Assembly: GCF_013375555.1 (NCBI RefSeq) | Contig: NZ_JABXWB010000005.1 | Location: 1,576,001-1,640,000 of the forward strand | Origin: Sphingobium sp. EM0848 | Lineage (GTDB): Bacteria > Pseudomonadota > Alphaproteobacteria > Sphingomonadales > Sphingomonadaceae | Direction of reading: 5' to 3' | Length of the DNA stretch: 64,000 bases | Shown here: positions 25,440 to 34,970 of the stretch, in pieces | Position numbering within the stretch: position 1 is the stretch's first letter | Layout: every line of letters begins with the position of its first letter | Translations under genes and position numbers: made by a program | The notes under the pieces: generated by a model | Database searches by the model: none | What the model was told of the DNA's origin: nothing | What the model saw: only the letters and a program-made list of their open reading frames with translations

Positions 25440-26335
25440 TGGCCACCAGAGCAGCCCCCACCCGCAACCGTCGCGCCAAGGGCCCCAACCGCCCCCAGGA
25501 CGTGCTACATGACGGCTTTCTGCGCCATGCCGGTTTCCGCTGGCTGAAGATTGCCACGCTGATCTGCGTCCTGTCGATCGCCAGTTACATGCTGGTCGAC
25601 GTCACGCCGCATCATAATGGCGGCAGCTGGTACGGCTATACCATGGGCACGATCGGCGTGCTGCTGATCCTGTGGCTGACTCTGCTGGGCTTACGCAAGC
25701 GGGCGATGACGCGCGGGCGATGGTCGCTGAAGGCCTGGACCTCCGCCCATGTCTATCTCGGTCTCAGCCTGATCGTGATCGCCACTCTGCACACCGGTTT
25801 CCAGTTGGGCTGGAATGTCCATACGCTGGCCTATGCGCTCATGATGCTGGTGATCCTGTCGGGCATGTTCGGCATCACGGTCTATGCGACGTTGCCCGCC
25901 GCGCTCAGCAACAATCGCGCGGAAATGACGCAGGTCCAGATGCTGGACGCCGTGCGCGCCATCGATCGCCAACTGCACGATGCCGCCCAGCCCCTGCCCC
26001 ACGACAAGGCCTCTCTGGTCCGCCAGTCGCTGGAGCAGGACCCGTTCGGCGGCAGCCTGTTCAACCGCCTGTCCGGCCGCTATCCGCGCTGCGCCACGGC
26101 AAAGGCACAGGCCGCACTGCGCCACTGGACCGGGGATCAGCCCGACACCGGTAACGACCCACTGGAGCGGATCGATGCCCTGCTGGAACGCAAGCAGGCG
26201 ATGCTTGCGCGGTTGCGACGGCACCTCCAACTCAAGGCGCTGTTGGAAATCTGGCTCTATGTCCATGTGCCCGCCACCTTTGCCCTGCTGGCGGCGCTCA
26301 CCGCGCATATCGTCAGCGTCTTCTTCTACTGGTGA
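25439..26335 (+). CDS. Five-TM membrane protein with paired histidines, putative quinone/heme b module
   Basis: A 298-residue inner-membrane protein. Hydrophobic helices lie near residues 38-57, 66-87, 102-122, 129-151 and 268-297, with a ~110-residue soluble segment between the fourth and fifth. Histidines within or next to helices (AHVYLG, LHTGF, VHVPATF, TAHIVSVFF) could bind heme b, as in cytochrome b561-like anchors, but the family is not certain. The ATG at 25439 overlaps the stop of the fusion gene (TGATG). Between a cytoplasmic ferredoxin partner and a membrane-anchored decaheme cytochrome, it is the natural electron bridge across the inner membrane. Confidence 0.75.
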   Translation: MATRAAPTRNRRAKGPNRPQDVLHDGFLRHAGFRWLKIATLICVLSIASYMLVDVTPHHNGGSWYGYTMGTIGVLLILWLTLLGLRKRAMTRGRWSLKAWTSAHVYLGLSLIVIATLHTGFQLGWNVHTLAYALMMLVILSGMFGITVYATLPAALSNNRAEMTQVQMLDAVRAIDRQLHDAAQPLPHDKASLVRQSLEQDPFGGSLFNRLSGRYPRCATAKAQAALRHWTGDQPDTGNDPLERIDALLERKQAMLARLRRHLQLKALLEIWLYVHVPATFALLAALTAHIVSVFFYW

Positions 26336-26343
26336 GCGCATCC

Positions 26344-28164
26344 ATGAGCTTCCCAAAAACCTTTATCGTCCGTCAGATCAGCCTCACCGCCGATGGCCGC
26401 GAGATCGTCCGCGCCGCCAGCTTCGCCAAAACCCAGCTCTCGCTTGGCCGTGCGGCAGAAAATGACATCCACCTTCCCGACCTCGCGCTGGAACCGGACC
26501 ATGCCCGGTTCGAACAGGTCGATGACCGCACGATACGCGTTCGCGCCACCGGCACGCTAGGCTTCGGCCTTGACGGCCGCACCGTCCTGCGCGCCGAGAT
26601 CGACCCCGCCAAGGGCGCGGAACTGCGCTTCGGCGGCCATCGCGTCACCGTTTCGCCGGGCGAAGATGGCGCCACCATATTGTCGATCCGCCGCGTCGAT
26701 GCCGTATCCGAGGCCTCAGAGGAAAAGGAAGAAACCAAGGTCTTCTCCCTGCGTGGCCTGTTGCCCGGCAAGCGGCTGACGGCATGGGGCATGGCGCTGG
26801 CGATCCTGATCGGCTTCCTCGCCATCCCGATCTGGAGCTATGCCAGCCGTCCGGCGAACGACACGCGCAACATTTACAAGATGGTGGGTGACAAGGCCTG
26901 GTCATCGGGTCCGCTCAGCCAGGCCCATCATGCGCTCGAAGGGCGCTGCGAAAGCTGCCATCAAAAGGCCTTCGTCTCGGTTCGCGATTCCGCCTGCCAG
27001 ACCTGCCACAAGGACGTCCACGACCACGCGCCCGCCGCCCGCATTGCCATGGCGCGCGCCGAGCCGAGGCTGGGCGGCAAGTTCCTGGCCGGGGTAGCAT
27101 CGGCATTTGGCAAGCCGCCTGAAGGCGCCTGTGTCGATTGTCACCGTGAACATGAAGGCGCCGGCCCGATGCAGCCCGCGCCACAAGCCTTTTGCACCGA
27201 TTGCCACGGCACGCTGAAGGATCGGTTGAAGGACACGAAGCTCGGCAATGCCGGAGATTTCGGCACCAGCCATCCGCAATTCTCGGCTCTGGTCCAGACC
27301 CTGCCGGCCAAGCATCCCCGCTTCTCCCGCGCCTCGCTCGACCTGAAACCGACGGACGATAGCGGCCTCAAATTCCCGCACGACATCCATTTGTCCGCGA
27401 CCGGAGGCGTCGCCAAGATGGCGCGGACGATGAAGGCGCAATATGGCTTTGGGGACGCGCTCGCCTGCAAGGATTGCCACAAGCCAACGGCCGACGGCGT
27501 GCGCTTCCTGCCGGTGACCATGGAGCGCGATTGCCAGATGTGCCACAGTCTGGCCTTCGAGACGATCGGCGGCACCGTCCGCACGCTGCGGCACGGCCAG
27601 CCGGATCAGGTGATTGCTGATCTGCGCGCTTATTTCCGTTCGACCGGGCCGGTGCAGCCGGTTGCGCTGGGCGGCATGGCGCGGCGGCGGCCCGGCGACT
27701 ATGCGCAGGGGCAGATTTACCACGCCTATTTCGGCGCGGTGGCAACGCGTCCCTCCCGCGCCGACGACACCATTCGTTCGGTATTTTCCAAGGGCGGGGC
27801 CTGCTATGACTGCCACACGGTCACGCCCCCCGGCGCCAATGGCAATGCGAGCTGGCAAGTGCTCCCTGTGCATCAGCCGATGCGCTATATGATGAACGGC
27901 TGGTTCGATCACGCTGCGCACCGTACCGAAAAATGCGAAAGCTGCCATGCCGCGCCCAAGTCGCACGATGCGAAGCAATTGCTGCTGCCCGGCATTGACA
28001 GCTGCCGCACCTGCCATGGTGGAGAAAAATCAAGAGCAGATGTGCCTTCGGGCTGCGCGATGTGCCACAGCTATCATGTCGGCGATGGCGCTCCATGGAT
28101 GCCCGTGGATCGTTCAGCCAGGAGAGATGAGCCAAACCGGCCGCGAAACATAGGGGGAGAGTGA
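26344..28164 (+). CDS. FHA domain - TM - decaheme cytochrome c fusion
   Basis: A 606-residue protein with a cytoplasmic FHA domain at residues ~10-110 (SLGRAAENDIHLPD and EPDHARF, the phosphothreonine-binding pattern), one membrane helix near 145-170 (TAWGMALAILIGFLAIPIW), and a periplasmic part with ten CXXCH sites: CESCH, CQTCH, CVDCH, CTDCH, CKDCH, CQMCH, CYDCH, CESCH, CRTCH and CAMCH. An intracellular phospho-peptide reader fused to a periplasmic heme wire is unusual. The ATG at 26344 is chosen with GGTGAG seven bases upstream; a GTG at 26332 is possible. It overlaps or abuts the membrane gene before it. Likely role: accept electrons from the inner-membrane module and pass them toward the outer-membrane cytochrome. 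Confidence 0.9.
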   Translation: MSFPKTFIVRQISLTADGREIVRAASFAKTQLSLGRAAENDIHLPDLALEPDHARFEQVDDRTIRVRATGTLGFGLDGRTVLRAEIDPAKGAELRFGGHRVTVSPGEDGATILSIRRVDAVSEASEEKEETKVFSLRGLLPGKRLTAWGMALAILIGFLAIPIWSYASRPANDTRNIYKMVGDKAWSSGPLSQAHHALEGRCESCHQKAFVSVRDSACQTCHKDVHDHAPAARIAMARAEPRLGGKFLAGVASAFGKPPEGACVDCHREHEGAGPMQPAPQAFCTDCHGTLKDRLKDTKLGNAGDFGTSHPQFSALVQTLPAKHPRFSRASLDLKPTDDSGLKFPHDIHLSATGGVAKMARTMKAQYGFGDALACKDCHKPTADGVRFLPVTMERDCQMCHSLAFETIGGTVRTLRHGQPDQVIADLRAYFRSTGPVQPVALGGMARRRPGDYAQGQIYHAYFGAVATRPSRADDTIRSVFSKGGACYDCHTVTPPGANGNASWQVLPVHQPMRYMMNGWFDHAAHRTEKCESCHAAPKSHDAKQLLLPGIDSCRTCHGGEKSRADVPSGCAMCHSYHVGDGAPWMPVDRSARRDEPNRPRNIGGE

Positions 28165-28168
28165 GGCC

Positions 28169-29017
28169 ATGTTGATCGCGCAGGTCACGGACATCCATCT
28201 GGGGTTTGAGCCCGATAACCCCGACGAATTCAACCGCAAGCGGTTGGACGAGGTGCTGCACGCCTTGAACCACGGCCCAAACCGGCCCGACCTGCTGCTG
28301 GCGACTGGCGATCTAACCGAACGGGGCGATGCGGACAGCTACCGGCGGCTGGCCGATGCCTTCAGCCAGTGCGAGTTTCCGGTCTGGCCTTGCATGGGCA
28401 ATCATGACGACCGCGCCAATTTCGCCGCGCATTTCCCGCATATTCCGCAGGAGGAAGGCTTCGTTCAATATGTGATCCCGCTGGAAGGGCGACGGATCGT
28501 CGTGCTCGACACGTTGGAGCCGGATCGCCACGGCGGTGCCTTTTGCGAACGCCGCGCGGAATGGTTGACCGCCAGACTGGACGAAGACATCGCCACGCCG
28601 ACATTGATCGTCATGCATCATCCCCCGGTCGAGGTTGGAATCGACTGGATGAACACCCATCCGCAAGAACCCTGGGTCCAACGCTTCGCGGCGGTCGTTG
28701 CGGGCCGGTCCAATGTCCAGGCGATCCTCTGCGGCCACATTCATCGCGCAATCGCCGCCCCGTGGAACGGCACGACCATCGCTATCTGTTCATCGACCGC
28801 GCCGCAACTCGCGCTCGACCTGCGGCCCATGGACCCGGAGACGCCCGACGACCGCCCGATGATCGTCGCGGACCTGCCCGCATTTGCGCTGCATCGCTGG
28901 ACGGAACATGGCCTCATCTCCCATTTTGAGACGACCGGTGACCATGATGCGCTTGCGAGGTTCGATGCCAGCATGCAGCCTCTGGTGCGTGCACTGATCG
29001 GCGAACGACCGGCCTGA
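28169..29017 (+). CDS. cpdA: Class III cyclic nucleotide phosphodiesterase (CpdA-like metallophosphoesterase)
   Basis: A 282-residue calcineurin-like phosphoesterase. All metal motifs are present: TDIHLGF (Asp-x-His), ATGDLTERGD, MGNHDDRANF, VMHHPPVEVG and CGHIHRAI. This set and the length match CpdA, which hydrolyses cAMP. It has no signal peptide, so it acts in the cytoplasm, where the twin cyclic-nucleotide domains of the upstream fusion protein also lie. Four bases separate it from the FHA-cytochrome stop, so it belongs to the same operon, suggesting local control of the second messenger. Other 3',5'-cyclic nucleotides or phosphodiesters remain possible substrates. Confidence 0.85.
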   Translation: MLIAQVTDIHLGFEPDNPDEFNRKRLDEVLHALNHGPNRPDLLLATGDLTERGDADSYRRLADAFSQCEFPVWPCMGNHDDRANFAAHFPHIPQEEGFVQYVIPLEGRRIVVLDTLEPDRHGGAFCERRAEWLTARLDEDIATPTLIVMHHPPVEVGIDWMNTHPQEPWVQRFAAVVAGRSNVQAILCGHIHRAIAAPWNGTTIAICSSTAPQLALDLRPMDPETPDDRPMIVADLPAFALHRWTEHGLISHFETTGDHDALARFDASMQPLVRALIGERPA

Positions 29018-29124
29018 GACAGGATATCCAGGGTCCCATAACAGGTTGATCTTTTGACGTTCCTTGCAAGGACAGGACGTCTACCCCTGACCGCAAGTAG
29101 TCGTCGGCAGAATAGACCACTTTC

Positions 29125-32100
29125 TCATTCCCGGGCGAGAGGCACCTTCAATGGCGGCCGCCAGCCTCGCATATCCACCTCATCGTTGACCTTGTAGGGT
29201 ATCCCCTTCGAGGTCAGGAACAGCCGCTCCATCTCGGGCCGGGTGAAGGGCCGCGAGCCGATCCGCCCGAACACCGCGATCTGCCCGCCGGTTTCGTCCA
29301 CCGCCCGGTCACGGTCCAGCCCCTTGGACAGCGCCAGCGCCGGCGAAGGCGTGCGCGCCCAGGCGATCAGTTCAGGCTTGGGTGCAGGCGAGAAGCCGTA
29401 GAAATTGGGTTGGCTGGCAGGGCTGGTGAGCTGGATGACCTTCATCCCGTTCCGCCCGTCCGCGACATAGGCGAACAGCGACGCATTGGTCGTGCCGACG
29501 ATCACATCCTCCACATCGGTCATCTGCCCGCCGAACGTCTCTTTGGCATAGACGGTCGGCCGCAGCGGATTGGTGATGTTGATGATCGCAAGCCCTTCGG
29601 CCTTGGCTGCGACATAGGCATAGGTACGCGCCAGATAGATACGCCGCGCATCGGCCAGCGGCACCGTCGCGGACGGTACCGCCACCGGATCGGTCAGCCG
29701 CGTCACATCGAACAGCTTCAGCCCCTCGGCATCCGTGACCCATAGATAACGGAACTGGATCGCACTCGCCCGCGCACCCTTGAGCGGACGGACGGCGGCG
29801 AGACGGGGGTGCAACGGATCGCTGAGATCAACGACCACCAACCCAGCATCGGCGGTGATATAGGCGATCTGCCCCGCCAACTGAATATGCCGCGCCCCAT
29901 TCAGCACGCCATTGGGGTTCCAGGTCACGGCCCGCTTCAGGAAATTGTTGCGGAACTCGCCATCGGCCATGGTCTCGATATTGACCATGATCAGGCCCTC
30001 AACACTGTCCGTCACCGCCGCATAGCTGTAGATCGGCAGGAAGGCCTGCTCCTGGTTGATCTCGCGCAGTTCCTTGGTGTTGCGCAGCGGGTTGATCGGC
30101 TGATTGGTGGGCAGCGCCATGCAGGTCGCATTCTTCGACGGCACGCCCGTATTATGGCCAAGCTTGGAAAAAGGCCCGCTCAATATCGGCTCGGAAAAGC
30201 CCTTGTTGGCGATGGAGGCCACGTCATAGACGCGGAACCCGCCCTTTCCTTCGGCCACATACATATATTCGCCGCGCAGTTGCAGGCAGCCGACCCGATC
30301 CGCCGTGCCCTTCACGACGTTGCGGAACTCTTCGACCGGATGGGTTTCGCCCGAAGCCTTTTTGTCGAAGGTCTTGCCGCGCACCCAGTCCTTCAGTTCG
30401 CGCTTGTTCTGCTCGACATGCAGCTTCCAATAGTCGGGATAGGCATATTTCTGGAGATAGCTGCCGATCACTGCTTGCGGCTCATCCCATTCGGTGACGC
30501 GGATCGCCTCGAACCCGCCTTCCAGACCAGTCCAGGCATTCAGGCCGACGAAGTTCACGAAATTGGTGCCGAGCAACAGCAACTGCGACATCACCGCATT
30601 ATTGTCGTCCTTGGCCGACAGATGGCAGTCCGAACAGGTCTTGGTCTCGGTTCTGCGCACCGTATGCGGGAAATGCGGCGCGAAAGCCTGCGACGAAAAG
30701 CCGATGCCAGATACCGGCGGCTGCTGGATATAGATACGCTCGCGGTTGATGTTGGTCGAAGATAAGACCAGCGCCGATGTCGACCTGACCGGGGCGGTTT
30801 CATTGCCCTTGGTCGTCATATGCTTGCCGAGTTGGAACATTTCATCGCGCGCCACCTGCGGGTTATAGGTCGCGAAGTTGCGCGTCTCCTCGCCATCGAA
30901 ATGGTGCAGCGTCGTCTTCCAGTTCGCCTCGATCGGCAGGTGGCAACCGCCGCAACTGGTCGTCCAGCTCAGATGGCAGGTGAAGCAGGCCATAGTGTCG
31001 TCACCATGCGCGCGATCTTCCTTCGCGACGCCCGGTCCAAAGGCAAAGCTGCCATCCTCTGCGCCCGAACGGCTCATCAGCTTGGCGCGGGCTGCCTTCG
31101 CATTGAAGTGTGGATTGGCCGGATCGACCGAATCCTTCACCAGCGACACTTCCCATTCCAGATTGGGATCGACGATCGAGCGCTGGATCAGTCTGCGTCG
31201 TCCGCTGGCGTCAAAGAACCACTCAAAGCGCCGTTTGCCGTCCGGGTTGCGCAACAGGGCAAGGTTCGTGCCCTTGGGCGGCGCCGCTGGCCCAGAGGTC
31301 AACAGCGTCGGATAGGCATCTGCCGTGCCGTGGCAATCCTTGCAGCCGATCTCGATCGCGTTCGCCACCTCGCCATAGATGAAGCCATTGCCATGGCTGT
31401 CCTGCGCGAAATGGCAGTCGGCGCATTGCAGGCCCTTTTCCGCATGAATGTCCATCAGATGGACCGCCTTGCCGGGATTGGTGCCGACGGGGACGAACTT
31501 GCCCTCCCCCTTCCTGCGCCATTTTTCCGGATCGTCGGGCGAGACGACCTTGCCGTCCGCGTCGAGCAGATTGCCCTCGCGGTCCCGCTTGAACACGCCG
31601 CGGAAGTTCCAGCCATGGCCGTGATAGTCGGCGAACTGCGTATCCTTGGCCTTGTCGTTCAGGTCATAGACGTTGCGCAAAAACTCCAAGTCCGACCATT
31701 TGCCGCGCGGTCCGGCCCCTTCGGGATTGCGCTCCAGCGTCTGGTGAACTTCGGCAGCGGTGGGATATTTTTGGCGATCCGGCCACATCAGCGGCGCGTC
31801 GGACTCATAGTCCCACATGGTGTAGCCCAGATAGCTGTTCAGGAAGATATTGGGCTGATGCATGTGGCAGTTCATGCACTGGGCGGTCGGGATCGCGCGG
31901 GTGAATGTGTGACGGATCGGGTGTCCGCTTTCCTTGACCCCCGCGGCCGGATGGCCGCTTCCCTCAACTACCCCGACAGGGTGATCCGGCTCGACCACCT
32001 CGCCATGCGGGCCTTTGAGGCCGCCATGGCTCAGCTTGGCCGCGATCGTGGGATCGACCGTGGCGGTCTGCCCGTCGCGGCCATATTGCGCATAGATCAG

Positions 32101-33144
32101 GCTGTGGCGCGGTTCGCGGTCATTAGCATAGACGACATGGCAGCCCGAACAGCCCGAATGGCGATAGTCGCCCGGCTGGTCGTTCGTCCCCATGAACCAC
32201 ATATAGGGGTCATTGAGGCGGGTCTTGTGCAGGTTCAGCACCGGGATTGCCACGCGCAGGCCGGTGCCGGGACCACGGCTCGACTGCTTGAGATCGGGGC
32301 GACCCGGCTCCTCCAGCCGCTGGATCGAGCCGGTCGGGTTGGGCAGGCCGATTTCAGGGAATTGCGTGCCGATATTGCGCCCGCCGCGCTCGAATACGCG
32401 GAAGACGTCGCCGGGCGGCGTCACCTGCCAGGTCGGCAGCGGATAAAGCTCGGCCAGCGCGCCCCGCGCCTTTTGTTCGCCGGTCAGCGTGCCGGGCGGG
32501 CTGCCCGGCGAGACGATCTTCGCGGGCTTGCCATCCTTGGTATAGGCCTCGCCAAAAATGTAATTTTTATAGGGGACGATGCCATTATTATAGGCCGCTC
32601 CGCCCCACAGCATCGCGCCCGAAGCCATGAGCGAACGCTCGGCCGCCTCTATGACCTGCATATGGCAGGACCCGCAGGCGTCCCGCGCCACGCGATAGTC
32701 GCTGGGGTTGACGAAGCGCACAAACTCGGGCGCTTCCCGGTTGAGCAGCGTATAAGTCCGCTGCGGATTGGCGGAGGATGGATAATGCCAGCTTTCGGGA
32801 TAGCGCGGCAGCACATGCGCCTTCTCCCGCGCGGCGACATAGGCGGGGTCTTCAAAGCCCAGCGCCGGATCACCCCGCACCGCCGCATTGCCGCCATGGC
32901 AGTCGGTGCAGCCCAGCATCACCGCCGGGGTCGCATGCATGGACGGTTCGTCGGTCTTGGTGTGGCAGCTATAGCAGCCGTCCGATTTGGCCGCGACTTG
33001 GGTTGCGGTCTGGCTCATCGGCGCGGGCGGCGCAGGCGTATAGATGCGCGCCACCGGCTTTTCCGCATCGGAGGCGTGGAGGATGACGACCGGCACCGTC
33101 AATGCGGCGAGGATCAGCAGCAGGAAGGCAAAAAGCGGACGCAT
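29125..33144 (-). CDS. Large decaheme cytochrome c with C-terminal LVIVD-type beta-propeller
   Basis: A 1339-residue exported protein with an N-terminal signal or anchor helix (FAFLLLILAALTVPVVIL). Ten CXXCH motifs run through residues ~55-690: CYSCH, CTDCH, CGSCH, CSGCH, CMNCH, CADCH, CKDCH, CFTCH, CGGCH and CSDCH. Residues ~810-1240 hold repeated short strands such as YMYVAEGKGGFRVYDV, IAYITADAGLVVVDLSD, YAYVAAKAEGLAIINI and FAYVADGRNGMKVIQL, the LVIVD repeat that folds into a propeller. Such propellers often bind partners at the cell surface. The gene follows the barrel gene with a one-base overlap, so a barrel-plus-cytochrome conduit is likely. The final location (periplasmic or exposed) cannot be read from sequence. 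Confidence 0.9.
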   Translation of the reverse strand: MRPLFAFLLLILAALTVPVVILHASDAEKPVARIYTPAPPAPMSQTATQVAAKSDGCYSCHTKTDEPSMHATPAVMLGCTDCHGGNAAVRGDPALGFEDPAYVAAREKAHVLPRYPESWHYPSSANPQRTYTLLNREAPEFVRFVNPSDYRVARDACGSCHMQVIEAAERSLMASGAMLWGGAAYNNGIVPYKNYIFGEAYTKDGKPAKIVSPGSPPGTLTGEQKARGALAELYPLPTWQVTPPGDVFRVFERGGRNIGTQFPEIGLPNPTGSIQRLEEPGRPDLKQSSRGPGTGLRVAIPVLNLHKTRLNDPYMWFMGTNDQPGDYRHSGCSGCHVVYANDREPRHSLIYAQYGRDGQTATVDPTIAAKLSHGGLKGPHGEVVEPDHPVGVVEGSGHPAAGVKESGHPIRHTFTRAIPTAQCMNCHMHQPNIFLNSYLGYTMWDYESDAPLMWPDRQKYPTAAEVHQTLERNPEGAGPRGKWSDLEFLRNVYDLNDKAKDTQFADYHGHGWNFRGVFKRDREGNLLDADGKVVSPDDPEKWRRKGEGKFVPVGTNPGKAVHLMDIHAEKGLQCADCHFAQDSHGNGFIYGEVANAIEIGCKDCHGTADAYPTLLTSGPAAPPKGTNLALLRNPDGKRRFEWFFDASGRRRLIQRSIVDPNLEWEVSLVKDSVDPANPHFNAKAARAKLMSRSGAEDGSFAFGPGVAKEDRAHGDDTMACFTCHLSWTTSCGGCHLPIEANWKTTLHHFDGEETRNFATYNPQVARDEMFQLGKHMTTKGNETAPVRSTSALVLSSTNINRERIYIQQPPVSGIGFSSQAFAPHFPHTVRRTETKTCSDCHLSAKDDNNAVMSQLLLLGTNFVNFVGLNAWTGLEGGFEAIRVTEWDEPQAVIGSYLQKYAYPDYWKLHVEQNKRELKDWVRGKTFDKKASGETHPVEEFRNVVKGTADRVGCLQLRGEYMYVAEGKGGFRVYDVASIANKGFSEPILSGPFSKLGHNTGVPSKNATCMALPTNQPINPLRNTKELREINQEQAFLPIYSYAAVTDSVEGLIMVNIETMADGEFRNNFLKRAVTWNPNGVLNGARHIQLAGQIAYITADAGLVVVDLSDPLHPRLAAVRPLKGARASAIQFRYLWVTDAEGLKLFDVTRLTDPVAVPSATVPLADARRIYLARTYAYVAAKAEGLAIINITNPLRPTVYAKETFGGQMTDVEDVIVGTTNASLFAYVADGRNGMKVIQLTSPASQPNFYGFSPAPKPELIAWARTPSPALALSKGLDRDRAVDETGGQIAVFGRIGSRPFTRPEMERLFLTSKGIPYKVNDEVDMRGWRPPLKVPLARE

Positions 33145-34967
33145 CAGTAGCTCAGGATCAGATTGGCGAGCACCGAATAATAATTTCGGTTGCCTTCGCT
33201 ATTGGTGAAGAGATCGCGGAAGCCCGCGCCCGGCAGCAGCGTCGCGCCTGACAGGCGGAAGACGATATTCTGCGTCGCCTTGGGTCGCCAGATCGCAGCG
33301 GTCGACAGGTCCCAGCCTATCGACTTGGGGATGCTGCCTTCATTGCGCAGCGCCTGAAGCGTGGCCGTGTTCTGGAACCAGAGATGGTTGGCATTGGCCG
33401 ACAGGCGCAATTGCGGCATCAGATCAAAATCCGCACCCGCTCCCAGCAGCATCGTGCCGGGATTGTTGAAGTTCGACTGCCCCTGTTCCTTCGAGGACCG
33501 GAGCGAATTCAAAATGCCATTGCGCCCGTTGATACTGATGACGCGACCGCCCCCGGCAAAGGGAATGGATTGCCTGATCCAATAGCTGGTGTCGGCGCCT
33601 GCGAAGACCGGATTTTCGAAAATCGCATCGAAGCCGGTTTCGCGATTATCATAAGGATTGCCATCGCCGCTGGCATAAAGGCCCGACAGGCGGAAACGCA
33701 TCCAGTCCTTGTCATAGCTGGCCTCCGCCGCCGCGAAAAAGGCGCGGATCTGCGCGGGTTTCGAGGTGAAGAAGCTGTTCCGGTCTTCCCCCAGCGCGCC
33801 ATAGAGCGATGCCGTCAGGTTCATCCGCCCAATCCGCCCATCGGCATTATAGCCAAGATAGACGACATCATATTCCCGCCCCCGCAAATCCCCGATCAGC
33901 GCCGGACGCACCGGGAAGCCATTGTCGTCAATCTCGACGTCATGCTTCTCGCGGTTCATATTGTAGACGGCAGTGACCTGGCTGGTGAGGCCTGGGATCA
34001 GGAAATCCTGCCGGTAGAGATTGGCGACGAACACCCAGTCATTGCGCGGCGAGTGCACGACTGAATTGAGGCCGCTATTGGTGTCCTTCTCCAACCGCCA
34101 GAAGGCCGCCAGGTTGAACTGAAAGCGGTTATTGTCCCGATTGCCGAACAGCCGGATACCAAGCTGCTGGTCATTGAACAGGAAACCGCGAAAATCTGAT
34201 TGGAAGGGCTGGATACCGACACGCAGCGACCGAAAATCATAGCGATCCGACGTGTTCGCAAGATGATAGTCGACAAAGGCTTCCTGCACGCCCAGAAAAT
34301 GATCGGTGCGGTGCGAAGGCTTGGAGGGCTCGACGAACAGCACGCGCCGTTCGGGCACATTCACATGATTGACGTTGAGCGCCAGCGTCAGTCGATATTC
34401 GATCTCTGGCGGCTTGAAGGCGGTCGCGCCCTTGATCAGCGCCACGCCGCCGATGAAGGTCTGGCTCAGCACATAGCTGGCATCCTTGCCGAACACATCG
34501 ATACTACCGGGCCGCTCGGTCGTCTGGACGCCGACCGGGATCGGGAAGGTGCGCGGTTCGAGCACCGTGTCGCTCACCGCATTGGCGACGAAGAACCAGT
34601 CGTCGCCCTTGATCGGCAGCCATTTCACCTTTTCACGGTCGATCGGCCGGTCGCCCTTCAGCGTGTTCTGACCATAAGGATCGAACCAGCGCTCCTTCAC
34701 CACGCCGAGGCTTTCGATCAGCCGCCAGCGATCCGGGATCGGCACCTGATCGGTCGGGAAAGCCTCGGGCGGCGGCGCGCGGACGGCGCCCTTATTGTCC
34801 TGCGTAACAGCTTCGGGCAGCGGCGCTTCATAGCCGGGGCGGCGTCGGCCCTCGATGGATTGCTGGTCGGCGTCCAATATCTCCTGCCAGTTTCGCGGCG
34901 GAGGCGGAGGCACCGGTTCCCCCGGCTGGGCGAGCGCGAAGAGCGGCAGAAGCGAGACCAGACCCAT
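33144..34967 (-). CDS. Outer-membrane beta-barrel protein, putative electron conduit
   Basis: A 607-residue protein with a short signal sequence (VSLLPLFALA), a proline-rich linker and a long run of alternating strands (for example YRLTLALNVNHVN, FQFNLAAFWRLE, MNLTASLYGAL, FRLSGLYASG) ending in YYSVLANLILSY, where the terminal aromatic is the usual barrel-assembly signal. It resembles large porin-like proteins found with multiheme cytochromes rather than TonB receptors. Its ATG lies three bases after the amber stop of the lipoprotein gene in the same frame, with no well-spaced ribosome-binding site, so translation probably restarts after that gene. An electron-conduit role comparable to MtrB, PioB or ExtI-type barrels is inferred from the neighbours only. 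Confidence 0.8.
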   Translation of the reverse strand: MGLVSLLPLFALAQPGEPVPPPPPRNWQEILDADQQSIEGRRRPGYEAPLPEAVTQDNKGAVRAPPPEAFPTDQVPIPDRWRLIESLGVVKERWFDPYGQNTLKGDRPIDREKVKWLPIKGDDWFFVANAVSDTVLEPRTFPIPVGVQTTERPGSIDVFGKDASYVLSQTFIGGVALIKGATAFKPPEIEYRLTLALNVNHVNVPERRVLFVEPSKPSHRTDHFLGVQEAFVDYHLANTSDRYDFRSLRVGIQPFQSDFRGFLFNDQQLGIRLFGNRDNNRFQFNLAAFWRLEKDTNSGLNSVVHSPRNDWVFVANLYRQDFLIPGLTSQVTAVYNMNREKHDVEIDDNGFPVRPALIGDLRGREYDVVYLGYNADGRIGRMNLTASLYGALGEDRNSFFTSKPAQIRAFFAAAEASYDKDWMRFRLSGLYASGDGNPYDNRETGFDAIFENPVFAGADTSYWIRQSIPFAGGGRVISINGRNGILNSLRSSKEQGQSNFNNPGTMLLGAGADFDLMPQLRLSANANHLWFQNTATLQALRNEGSIPKSIGWDLSTAAIWRPKATQNIVFRLSGATLLPGAGFRDLFTNSEGNRNYYSVLANLILSY

Positions 34968-34970
34968 CCC

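Noticed and set aside
29056..29081. Palindrome TCCTTGCAAGGA with GACGT/ACGTC arms between convergent genes as a terminator
   Set aside because: The arms are unevenly spaced and no T tract follows on either strand. It was left out as a feature.
30820..33150. Long plus-strand open frame (776 codons) opposite the decaheme gene
   Set aside because: The minus strand has ten heme motifs, a signal peptide and a propeller. The opposite translation has no recognisable motif.
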